From: CAVYVZ01 sp050748045
GTDB taxonomy: Bacteria > Acidobacteriota > Vicinamibacteria > Vicinamibacterales > UBA2999
Length of the DNA stretch: 17,562 nucleotides
NCBI GenBank assembly: GCA_050748045.1
Contig: JBOGIW010000415.1
Span: 1-17,562 of the forward strand
Direction: 5' to 3'
A model generated the notes under the pieces. It was not told where the DNA came from and ran no database searches. It saw only the letters and a program-made list of their open reading frames with translations. Positions 1 through 6,308 of the stretch are shown one piece after another. Every line of letters begins with the position of its first letter. Position 1 is the first letter of the stretch. The position numbers were made by a program, and so were the translations under genes.

Positions 1-2
1 AA

Positions 3-995
3 ATCTTCTGGCTCGGCCTTCGGCACGGCCTCGACGCGGAGTCGTACTACCGGTTCTGGCTGTTCCGGCGCGAGCGCCGGCGGCGCGCACACCGATACAT
101 CCAGCAGCACGAGGCGGGCCTCCTCTACCGCGTGCTCGCGGTTCGCGAGGCGATGGACGACTTCATCGTCACCGAGGACAAGCGTGTGTTCGAGCGCTGG
201 TGCCGGCGGCACGCCTTCCCGACCGTGCCCGTCGTCGCCGAGCTCCATGACGGCAGCGTGGAGTCGCCGGGCGCCTTTGTGGCGCTGCCGGGCCGGGATC
301 TGTTCTCGAAGCCGAGTGCGAGCTACGGCGGCGCGGGCGCGCGGCGGTGGGTCTATTCCGGACGCGGTACATGGCGAGGAACCGACGGCGCGGCCTGCGA
401 CCGCTCGGCGCTCCTCGGCGCGCTCGCCGCAGAGTCGCGCGGAGGGGGCGTGCTCCTGCAGGAGTGCCTCGAGAACGATGCCGCCGTCATGCACCTCTCG
501 TCCGGGGCGCTCTGCACGGTTCGCATCGTCACGATCCGTCCTCCCGACGGAGAGCCGGAGCTCGTGTGCGCGGTGTACCGCATGGCCACCGGCGGGAACA
601 GCACCGACAACTTCTCAATCGCCGGGCTCGCGGCTCCGGTCGATCTGGCGACCGGCCGGCTCGCCGCCGCCGTTCGGAGCGACCCGCGCCTCGTCATCGC
701 GCCGGTGTCGCGTCACCCCGATACGGGCGCGACCATCGAGGGCCAGGTGCTGCCACACTGGACGGAAGCACGGGCCCTGGCGCTCGATGCGCACGCGAAG
801 CTCCTGTCCATGGCGTGCGTCGGGTGGGACGTCGCGCTGACAGGCTCTGGCCCGGTGCTCGTCGAGGCGAACTGGGCGCCGGGAGCGCGGCTCGCGCAGG
901 CGCCCTCGGGCGTCCCGCTCGGCGACACCAATTTCATGCGGTATCTCGACGCCCACATGCGCCGATCGTTTCGCGGAACTTCCGCTGGTTCCTAG
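3..995 (+). CDS. Sugar-transfer-associated ATP-grasp protein (5' partial)
   Basis: The frame is open from the left edge and ends at TAG 993-995. About 330 residues are visible and the true start lies outside the window; the GTG at 132 is internal, because the same frame reads on upstream through IFWLGLRHGLDAESYYRF. Visible motifs fit the sugar-transfer-associated ATP-grasp family: a nucleotide-binding strand with a glycine loop (DLFSKPSASYGGAGARRW), a LLQECLEN strand, a TVRIVT strand, and a C-terminal metal/ATP loop (GWDVALTGSGPVLVEANWAPG). These proteins are ATP-dependent carboxylate-amine/thiol-type ligases found in polysaccharide or exopolymer gene sets; their exact substrate is unknown. 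No polysaccharide genes lie immediately downstream, so the relevant partners, if any, are to the left. The family call is fairly sure; the substrate is not. Confidence 0.8.
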   Translation: MFWLGLRHGLDAESYYRFWLFRRERRRRAHRYIQQHEAGLLYRVLAVREAMDDFIVTEDKRVFERWCRRHAFPTVPVVAELHDGSVESPGAFVALPGRDLFSKPSASYGGAGARRWVYSGRGTWRGTDGAACDRSALLGALAAESRGGGVLLQECLENDAAVMHLSSGALCTVRIVTIRPPDGEPELVCAVYRMATGGNSTDNFSIAGLAAPVDLATGRLAAAVRSDPRLVIAPVSRHPDTGATIEGQVLPHWTEARALALDAHAKLLSMACVGWDVALTGSGPVLVEANWAPGARLAQAPSGVPLGDTNFMRYLDAHMRRSFRGTSAGS

Positions 996-996
996 A

Positions 997-1203
997 GTTC
1001 CAGGTTCCGGGTTCCTGGTTCGTGTTCCCGGTTCTGTTCCGGGTTTTCGGTTCTGGGTTCCTCGTTCCGGGTTCCTCGTTCCGGGTTCCTCGTGCAAGGT
1101 TCTTGTCCTGGTTCAGAACCTGGAACCTGGAACCTGGAACCCGGAACCGGGAACACGAACCAGGAACCAGGAACCGGGAACCCGGAACTGGTTCCAGGTT
1201 CTG
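997..1203. repeat. Inverted GGTTCC/GGAACC repeat block between convergent genes
   Basis: The whole gap between two convergent genes is built from GGTTCC-type words in the left half (about 997-1114) and their complement GGAACC in the right half (about 1116-1190). Positions 1011-1034 and 1144-1167 are a perfect 24-bp inverted repeat. The centre at 1110-1120 is itself GGTTC-A-GAACC. The transcript from either strand could fold into a very long stem, so the block may stop transcription in both directions or behave as a mobile or expanding repeat. No transposase or terminal duplication is seen. Confidence 0.85.
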
Positions 1204-1204
1204 A

Positions 1205-2650
1205 TCAGTCCACGCGGTACGTGAGCAGGAGCGGCTTGTGGTCGGACGGCATCCTGCCGTTGGCGTCCCGCGTATCGTAGACGCGCGCGGCGCGCACGGC
1301 GATCCGCGATGCCCTTTCGGACCTGAAGATGAAATCGATCTTGTAGTTGTGCGTCGCGCCCCAACGGGTGTTGCCCACGTAGTCGGTCGCCGTGCCGATC
1401 GCATGGGCGGCCATCCAGCCGTCGTTGTATTCACCCTCCATGTACGGGACGTTGATCAGGCCGGCGTTGAAATCGCCCGCGATGATGCGCTGCTCGGCAA
1501 AGCCACGCGCCCAGGGCATGAGCTGCCGGATCTGTGTCGAACGATAGCTGGACGACTCGCTGGCCAGGTGGGTGGAAACGAAGTTGAGGTTGCGGCCGTT
1601 CACCGTGACGGTCACGAGCGCCGCCGACCGGTTGTACGACATGGCGAGCTGCGATCGGGCCAGGATCGGGAAGCGCGACAGGATCAGATTGCCGCCGCCG
1701 TTCGACGACCAGTTCCCGAACCGCTGCGCGAAGTGGTAGTACCACGTGCGGCCGGTCCGCGTTCGCAGCATCGCGGCAAACCGCGCGGGCTGGTCCTCGT
1801 TGCCATGGCCCGACACGTACTTCTCGACCTCGTTCAGCGAGACCAGGTCGGGATTGATCCGCGCAATCCAGTCGGCGATGCGCTCGATGTTGTATCGGCC
1901 GTCGGTTCCGAAGCCGTAGTGGATGTTCCAGTGCAGCACCTTCAGCGTGCTGGACGACGTCGGCGTGGGATCGGTTGTCGTGGTGCTCGAGCCGCCGTAG
2001 ACGACGGTCAGCCGCGGGCGCACCGACGAATCGCTGGCCTCCGAACTGTAGAACTCCTTGTACGAGGAGGCCGAGGAGGAGCCGGCATCGACGAGCGCGA
2101 CGCGCGTATAGCGCGATCCGAAGTTGCCGCGCACGGCGTCCTGCACGAGAGACGTGAGGTTGAACGAAACGCGGGTCCCCGCCGTGCGGCCGACGCTGGC
2201 GGTCTCGTACCGCGCGCCCAGGTCGCCGCCGGCGGTCGTCCACCGGGCGCCGCTATTGCTGCGGCGATACCAGGTGGCCGCGGTTTCGTCGAACTTCGTC
2301 GTAACGCGGTACGCGCTGAGCGTGCGCGTGTCCGATTCGCTCCACCGCAGCGTGAGTGTCAGGGTCGCGGACTGGATGGTGGCATTGGCCGGAATCGTGT
2401 TGTGGGTGTCGAACTTCAAGAGGGCCCGGCGCCGGTAGCTGCCGTTGTTGTTGGCCTTCGTGACCAGAACGCCGTTGTTGTAGACGGTGTTCGCATAATT
2501 GCCGGCGCGAATGAACGCGTCGACGATTTCGCTATCCGGCCTGTCCAGCACCACCGTGGTCTGTGCTGTCGCAGGCGCCACGACCAGCGAGAGGAGAAGG
2601 AACGCTGCGGCACCGAACACACGCACACCAACATGCACACATCGACTCAT
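1205..2650 (-). CDS. Secreted DNRLRE-domain / endonuclease-exonuclease-phosphatase family protein
   Basis: This is a predicted exported phosphoesterase or nuclease of 481 residues. I start it at the ATG at 2650: an AAGG lies about 9 nt upstream, and the N-terminus MSRCVHVGVRVFGAAAFLLL... is a typical signal peptide ending near ATAQ. A TTG six codons further up is possible but has no clear ribosome-binding site. Residues about 30-205 look like a DNRLRE beta-sandwich (ALLKFD, TLTLTL, SFNLTSLVQDAV, RPRLTVVY). A Thr/Ser-rich linker with STTTTDPTPTSSS follows. The EEP domain runs from about 234 to the end with HWNIH, LNEVE, ILSRFP, VSTHL, GDFNAG and SDHKPLL, so the metal- and phosphate-binding residues are present. 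The substrate (DNA, RNA, sphingolipid or inositol phosphate) cannot be told from sequence. It is transcribed away from the exonuclease gene and converges on the ATP-grasp gene. Confidence 0.9.
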   Translation of the reverse strand: MSRCVHVGVRVFGAAAFLLLSLVVAPATAQTTVVLDRPDSEIVDAFIRAGNYANTVYNNGVLVTKANNNGSYRRRALLKFDTHNTIPANATIQSATLTLTLRWSESDTRTLSAYRVTTKFDETAATWYRRSNSGARWTTAGGDLGARYETASVGRTAGTRVSFNLTSLVQDAVRGNFGSRYTRVALVDAGSSSASSYKEFYSSEASDSSVRPRLTVVYGGSSTTTTDPTPTSSSTLKVLHWNIHYGFGTDGRYNIERIADWIARINPDLVSLNEVEKYVSGHGNEDQPARFAAMLRTRTGRTWYYHFAQRFGNWSSNGGGNLILSRFPILARSQLAMSYNRSAALVTVTVNGRNLNFVSTHLASESSSYRSTQIRQLMPWARGFAEQRIIAGDFNAGLINVPYMEGEYNDGWMAAHAIGTATDYVGNTRWGATHNYKIDFIFRSERASRIAVRAARVYDTRDANGRMPSDHKPLLLTYRVD

Positions 2651-2681
2651 CAGCCCAACCCTTGGCAAAAAGGAAGTAACG

Positions 2682-2711
2682 GGACGTAGGTCTGACTCGA
2701 CCTGAACGTCC
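2682..2711 (-). promoter_or_regulatory. Stem-loop in leader of the secreted nuclease gene
   Basis: GGACGT (2682-2687) plus AGGTC (2688-2692) pair with GACCT (2699-2703) and ACGTCC (2706-2711), with a 6-nt loop and a 2-nt bulge. It lies about 31 nt upstream of the ATG at 2650, so it would sit in the 5' leader of that mRNA or act as a DNA operator. No known riboswitch core was recognised in it. The role is inferred. Confidence 0.4.
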
Positions 2712-2996
2712 GGCGCACGGCAATTACTCTGCCAGTGTTGTTAAGTTGTTGATAAGCAGGTAGTTAGACAGTATCGAGCGAGAACCATCCCAATCGAAGG
2801 CGCAAAACACAACTCAGCCGTTTGTAGCAGTTACGCAGAGGTCGGGCGTCCTGGGTCGAAGTCTCGAAAACACGCGGAATTCGTGGGTGTAAGCCAATAC
2901 TGATGAGTTGCGGGATCCAACACTGACGCGTTCCGGACCTCGGAATCCGGCCCGAGGAGTCCCACTATGCAGCAGGGGAGGACACTCGACGTCATG

Positions 2997-3002
2997 TACT
3001 CT
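2997..3002 (+). promoter_or_regulatory. -10 box (TACTCT) for leaderless-type start of 5'-3' exonuclease
   Basis: TACTCT matches TAnnnT and lies 8 nt upstream of the GTG at 3011. There is no Shine-Dalgarno sequence in between and no good -35 box. The position fits transcription starting at or just before the start codon. Confidence 0.4.
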
Positions 3003-3010
3003 GATTCCCG

Positions 3011-3892
3011 GTGCGTCCCCTGAACGTTCACCTGATCGACGGCACCTACGAGCTGTTTCGCCACTACTACGCGCTCCCGTCCGCCCGCGACCGCTCCGGG
3101 CGGGAAGTCGCCGCCGTACGCGGCGTGCTGACATCGATCCTGGGGATGATTACGGGTGGCGCCACCCACGTGGGCGTGGCAACGGATCACGTCATCGAGT
3201 CGTTTCGCAACCGCCTGTGGGCGGGCTACAAGACGAGCGCGGGGGTCGAGCCCGACCTCCTGGCGCAGTTTCCGCTGCTCGAGGAAGCGCTGGCGGCTCT
3301 TGGCATCGTCGTGTGGCCGATGATCGAGCTGGAGGCCGACGATGCGCTGGCGGCGGCGGCCGCCGCCGCCGCGTGTGATGCGCGTGTCGAGCGCGTGATC
3401 GTCTGCACGCCGGACAAGGACCTCGCGCAGTGCGTCCGTGGCACACGCATCGTGCAGATGAACCGCCGGACAGGCGAGATTCGCGACGAAGGCGGGGTCG
3501 TCGCGAAATTCGGCGTCCCTCCCGGGTCGATTCCCGACTACCTGGCGCTCGTCGGCGATGCTGCGGACGGATATCCAGGGCTTCCCGGCTGGGGGGCCAA
3601 GTCCTCCGCCGCCGTGCTGGCCCGGTACGGTCGCCTCGAGCGGATTCCGGAGGACTGGCGACAGTGGGGTGTGAACGCGGCGAACCCGGGGGCCCTGGCC
3701 CAAACGCTCCAGCGCGAGCGCGACCGCGCGTTCCTGTTTCGTAGGCTTGCGACGCTGCGGACCGACGTGGAGCTGTTCGACTCGGTCGACCGGTTGCAGT
3801 GGACGGGACCCACGGCGGCGTTCGAGCCGCTCGCGGCGCAACTGGACTGGGTGAAGAGCACCGATTGGCTGCGGGCTCGGCGACGTACGTGA
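3011..3892 (+). CDS. 5'-3' exonuclease / flap endonuclease (Pol I N-domain type, stand-alone)
   Basis: A 293-residue protein of the PIN-like FEN family, as in the N-terminal domain of DNA polymerase I, but without a polymerase. The acidic metal-binding residues are visible: D10 (LIDGTY), D59 (ATDH), E108, D110 and D111 (ELEADDAL), D135 and D137 (TPDKDL), and the two Asp of GDAADGYPG. A helix-hairpin-helix follows as GLPGWGAKSSAAVL. The expected role is removal of 5' flaps or RNA primers, or repair resection, in the cytoplasm. The start is GTG 3011; an in-frame TGA at 3002-3004 rules out any earlier start. Codons at 3350-3373 encode a run of eight alanines after EADDAL, from a GGC/GCC-rich palindromic stretch. 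It stands alone, divergent from the nuclease gene and about 200 bp before the two-component operon. Confidence 0.9.
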   Translation: MRPLNVHLIDGTYELFRHYYALPSARDRSGREVAAVRGVLTSILGMITGGATHVGVATDHVIESFRNRLWAGYKTSAGVEPDLLAQFPLLEEALAALGIVVWPMIELEADDALAAAAAAAACDARVERVIVCTPDKDLAQCVRGTRIVQMNRRTGEIRDEGGVVAKFGVPPGSIPDYLALVGDAADGYPGLPGWGAKSSAAVLARYGRLERIPEDWRQWGVNAANPGALAQTLQRERDRAFLFRRLATLRTDVELFDSVDRLQWTGPTAAFEPLAAQLDWVKSTDWLRARRRT

Positions 3893-3941
3893 CGGATGCA
3901 TTTCCAGGAGCACCGGGCAGCATCGCACCGAGCGTCCCCGC

Positions 3942-4067
3942 TCAGACCCGCACTCTGACCCCGATCTGACCCCGATCTGACCCCACTCTGACCCCGTTCT
4001 GACCCCGGTCTGACCCCGGTCTGACCCCGGTCTGACCCCGCTCTGACCCCGGTCTGACCCCGGTCTG
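3942..4067 (+). repeat. Ten tandem 11-bp TCTGACCCC repeats upstream of the response regulator
   Basis: Ten consecutive full units of consensus NTCTGACCCCG run from 3953 to 4062. A partial unit follows at 4063-4067 and a degenerate one precedes at 3942-3952. The units differ mainly in their first base (c, a, a, c, t, g, g, g, c, g). The period is exactly 11 bp, about one helical turn, so every copy faces the same side of the DNA. The array ends about 30 bp before the GTG of the OmpR-family regulator gene. It is not CRISPR, since there are no spacers. It may be an array of regulator-binding direct repeats or a neutral minisatellite. Confidence 0.9.
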
Positions 4068-4086
4068 CGGGCGGGCTAAGGCGGGC

Positions 4087-4092
4087 TATGCT
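4087..4092 (+). promoter_or_regulatory. -10 box (TATGCT) for leaderless-type start of the response regulator
   Basis: TATGCT is followed by 6 nt and then the GTG at 4099, so the start codon would be at or next to the transcription start. No Shine-Dalgarno sequence exists. The last partial 11-bp repeat (TCTGCG, 4064-4069) sits where a -35 box with a 17-nt spacer would be. Confidence 0.5.
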
Positions 4093-4098
4093 GATCGC

Positions 4099-4770
4099 GT
4101 GCGGGTTCTCGTCGTCGAGGATGATCCGGCCATCGGCCGGTTCGTCGTGCGCGGGCTTCGCGAAGCGGGGTACACCGTCGATCACGCGACGGACGGCGAC
4201 GAGGGGTTCGCGCTGGCGCACGGCGAGCGCTACGACGCCATCGTGCTCGACCTGATGCTGCCGGGGCGCGACGGGCTGCGCGTGATCGAGGGCCTTCGCC
4301 GCGCCGGCGTCACGACGCCCGTGCTGATCCTGACGGCCAGGCGATCGGTGGACGACAGGGTCAAGGGGCTGGAGACGGGCGGCGACGACTACCTGACGAA
4401 GCCCTTCGCGCTGCCCGAGCTCCTGGCGCGCGTGCAGGCGCTCATTCGCCGATCGACGGGCACTTCGGAATCGCCGCGCCTCGTCGCCGGCGACCTGGTC
4501 CTCGATCGGCTGGCGCGGCACGTCGAGCGCCAGGGGAAGACAATCGACCTCCGGCCGCGCGAGCTGGCGCTTCTCGAGCTCCTGTTGCGCAACGCGGGCC
4601 GCGTCGTCTCCAAGACAATGATCCTGTCCGAGGTGTGGGGGTACAGCTTCGATCCCGGCAGCAACGTCGTCGACGTGCTCGTGTTCCGGCTCCGCGAGAA
4701 GGTCGATCGCGGGTTCGACCGGCCGCTCATCCACACGATGCGCGGCGTGGGTTATGTCCTCAAGGCGTGA
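4099..4770 (+). CDS. OmpR/PhoB-family two-component response regulator
   Basis: A 223-residue cytoplasmic DNA-binding regulator. The receiver domain (about 1-115) has the acidic pocket EDD at 7-9, phospho-acceptor D51 (IVLDLMLP), T79 (LILTAR) and K101 (YLTKPF). A winged-helix output domain (about 128-222) ends in the typical HTMRGVGYVLKA. The GTG start at 4099 gives the exact family N-terminus MRVLVVEDD. The kinase gene overlaps its 3' end by 17 bp, so the two are translationally coupled partners. The 11-bp tandem repeats just upstream fit the 11-bp direct-repeat spacing that OmpR/PhoB proteins use, suggesting but not proving autoregulation. Confidence 0.95.
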   Translation: MRVLVVEDDPAIGRFVVRGLREAGYTVDHATDGDEGFALAHGERYDAIVLDLMLPGRDGLRVIEGLRRAGVTTPVLILTARRSVDDRVKGLETGGDDYLTKPFALPELLARVQALIRRSTGTSESPRLVAGDLVLDRLARHVERQGKTIDLRPRELALLELLLRNAGRVVSKTMILSEVWGYSFDPGSNVVDVLVFRLREKVDRGFDRPLIHTMRGVGYVLKA

Positions 4771-6160
4771 CGGGAAGACGCGGGCCTTCGGCGTCAGGCT
4801 CGCGATGTGGTACTTCGCGCTCTTCGTCGCCGGGAGCGCTCTCATCCTCGCGCTGGCGTACGCGCTCCTCGCCGTGTCGCTGCGGGCGCGGGACCGTGAG
4901 GTCATCGAGTCCACGCTCGTCCGCTATGCGCGCGCGTACGAGCGTGGCGGGCTCGGCGCGCTCAACCGCGTCATCGCGGCGGATCGCGAGACCTCCCGCT
5001 ACGAGCCGCTCTTCGTGCGCGTGCTGGGCCGCGGCGAGAGCGCGATCTTCTTCACCATGCCGGCCGACTGGACCGGCTTCGACCCGGCGGAGCTCTCGTC
5101 CCCCGACCTGGTCGATGGCCGCCCGTGGACCGAGATCACGTCGGCTCGAAGCGCCGAACGGCTCGAAGTCGCGTCGGTACGGCTGCCCGACCACACGCTC
5201 TTCCAGATCGGCAAGAGCACGCGTGGTCGTGACGAGATCCTGCGCCGCTTCCGCAGCATTGCGCTCCTCCTCGTCGGCGCCGTCGTGATGGCAGGCCTGG
5301 CGGGCGGCCGCATGCTGACCTGGTCGGCCCTCCGGCCCCTTCGGGAGCTGACCCGCACCGTCGAGTCGATCCTGCAGACCGGCCGAACCAGCGCCCGCGT
5401 CCAGGTGCCGCCGACGCGCGACGAGCTGGCCGAGCTCGGCAGACTCATCAACCGGATGCTCGATCGTATCGAGGCGCTCATCGCAGGCATGCGCGGCTCG
5501 CTCGACAACGTCGCCCACGACCTGCGCACGCCCGTGACGCGCCTGCGCGCGACGGCCGAGACGGCCTTACCCGAGGCGCGGTCGGCCGACGAGCTGCGCG
5601 AGGCGCTCGCCGACTGCCTCGAAGAGGCGGACCGCGTGATGACGATGCTCGATGCGGTTACGGACATCGCGGAAGCCGAAACCGGCGCCATGCGACTGAA
5701 AATCGAGGACGTCGATCTCGTGGCCGTCGTGCGCGACGCCGTCGACCTCTACGCGGACCTCGCCGAAGACAAGCGGGTCGCTCTCGAGGTGACGGCGCCG
5801 GATCGTCTGGTCCTCTCGGCCGACCGCGCGCGCCTCACGCAGGTGCTGGCGAACCTGCTCGACAACGCCGTCAAGTACACACCGCCAGGCGGCCGCATCG
5901 GCGTGTCCGTCGCCGGAGGCGGCCCGTCACCCGGAGCCGTCGTGGAGGTATCCGACACCGGCATCGGCATTCCCAGGGAGGAGCTGCCGCAGATCTGGGA
6001 TCGGCTCTTTCGAGGAGACCGCAGCCGGTCCGAACGCGGCTTGGGACTCGGTCTCAGCCTGGTCCGCGCGATCGTCGAGGCGCACGGCGGCCACGTCGAG
6101 GTGCGCTCGGCGCCCGGCGAGGGCTCGACCTTCTCGGTCCACTTGCCGGTGATCCGCTGA
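4754..6160 (+). CDS. HAMP-domain sensor histidine kinase
   Basis: A 468-residue inner-membrane sensor kinase that should phosphorylate the upstream regulator. TM1 lies at about 17-42 (YFALFVAGSALILALAYALL), a periplasmic sensor stretch at about 45-165, and TM2 at about 169-190 (IALLLVGAVVMAGLAGG). HAMP follows (SALRPLRELTRTV). The H-box has phospho-acceptor H255 (NVAHDLRTPVTRL). The HATPase domain has the N-box ANLLDNAVKYT, G1 VSDTGIGIP, the F-box and G2 GLGLGLSLVRAIVEAHGG. The ATG at 4754 overlaps the regulator stop by 17 bp. The periplasmic sensor domain is not one I recognise. With the protease gene downstream it suggests sensing of envelope damage, by analogy with CpxA; that is inference. 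Confidence 0.93.
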   Translation: MSSRRDGKTRAFGVRLAMWYFALFVAGSALILALAYALLAVSLRARDREVIESTLVRYARAYERGGLGALNRVIAADRETSRYEPLFVRVLGRGESAIFFTMPADWTGFDPAELSSPDLVDGRPWTEITSARSAERLEVASVRLPDHTLFQIGKSTRGRDEILRRFRSIALLLVGAVVMAGLAGGRMLTWSALRPLRELTRTVESILQTGRTSARVQVPPTRDELAELGRLINRMLDRIEALIAGMRGSLDNVAHDLRTPVTRLRATAETALPEARSADELREALADCLEEADRVMTMLDAVTDIAEAETGAMRLKIEDVDLVAVVRDAVDLYADLAEDKRVALEVTAPDRLVLSADRARLTQVLANLLDNAVKYTPPGGRIGVSVAGGGPSPGAVVEVSDTGIGIPREELPQIWDRLFRGDRSRSERGLGLGLSLVRAIVEAHGGHVEVRSAPGEGSTFSVHLPVIR

Positions 6161-6195
6161 GAGCGGACCGCGGAGAGCGGACCGCGGAGAGCGGA
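6159..6195. repeat. 2.6 tandem copies of a 14-bp GAGAGCGGACCGCG repeat at kinase stop
   Basis: GAGAGCGGACCGCG occurs at 6159-6172 and 6173-6186, followed by a partial copy at 6187-6195. The first copy overlaps the kinase stop codon. The array can form small hairpins with the end of the gene: TCCGCT at 6153-6158 pairs with AGCGGA at 6162-6167. It may weaken readthrough into the protease gene or be a neutral repeat. Confidence 0.75.
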
Positions 6196-6251
6196 TGATG
6201 ACACAGATGTAATGCCGGTGTAAGGACCGTGTCATCACGCGCCTGTACCCT
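6196..6251 (+). promoter_or_regulatory. Candidate operator/promoter of the HtrA gene
   Basis: TGATGACAC (6196-6204) and GTGTCATCA (6229-6237) are a perfect 9-bp inverted repeat. Inside it TGTAA occurs twice (6208-6212 and 6219-6223), start-to-start distance 11 bp, the direct-repeat spacing bound by OmpR-family regulators. A TACCCT (6246-6251) could be the -10 box, which would place the downstream TGTAA next to the -35 position. This arrangement suits activation of the protease gene by the neighbouring regulator. It is inferred from sequence pattern only. Confidence 0.45.
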
Positions 6252-6308
6252 CGATCTTGAATCTCGATTTTCTCGCAGGAGACAGAGACGAGGTAGGGAG
6301 GACAGACG

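Larger units (their letters stand above)
2651..3010. other. 360-bp divergent intergenic region, no gene seen
   Basis: This is the spacer between the divergent nuclease gene (-) and the 5'-3' exonuclease gene (+). I see no convincing coding sequence or RNA gene. It contains a stem-loop at 2682-2711, a patch at about 2721-2780 that is clearly more AT-rich than the surroundings and may hold the minus-strand promoter, and a -10-like TACTCT just before the plus-strand start. Confidence 0.5.

Noticed and set aside
997..1203. Insertion sequence or transposon remnant
   Set aside because: No transposase fragment, target duplication or defined ends were found. The block is internally low-complexity.
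1238..2689. Long plus-strand open frame opposite the secreted nuclease
   Set aside because: It is a by-product of GC-rich codon use. The minus-strand protein has clear domains and catalytic motifs.
2651..2720. Cyclic-di-GMP or other known riboswitch before the DNRLRE protein
   Set aside because: I looked for a conserved riboswitch core and found only a simple bulged hairpin.
3953..4067. CRISPR array
   Set aside because: The repeat units are 11 bp and contiguous with no spacers, and there are no cas genes.
3538..4914. Long minus-strand frame across exonuclease, repeat array and regulator
   Set aside because: It is antisense to two well-defined genes. Its GSDRGQTGVR repeats are only the 11-bp DNA array read in three frames.
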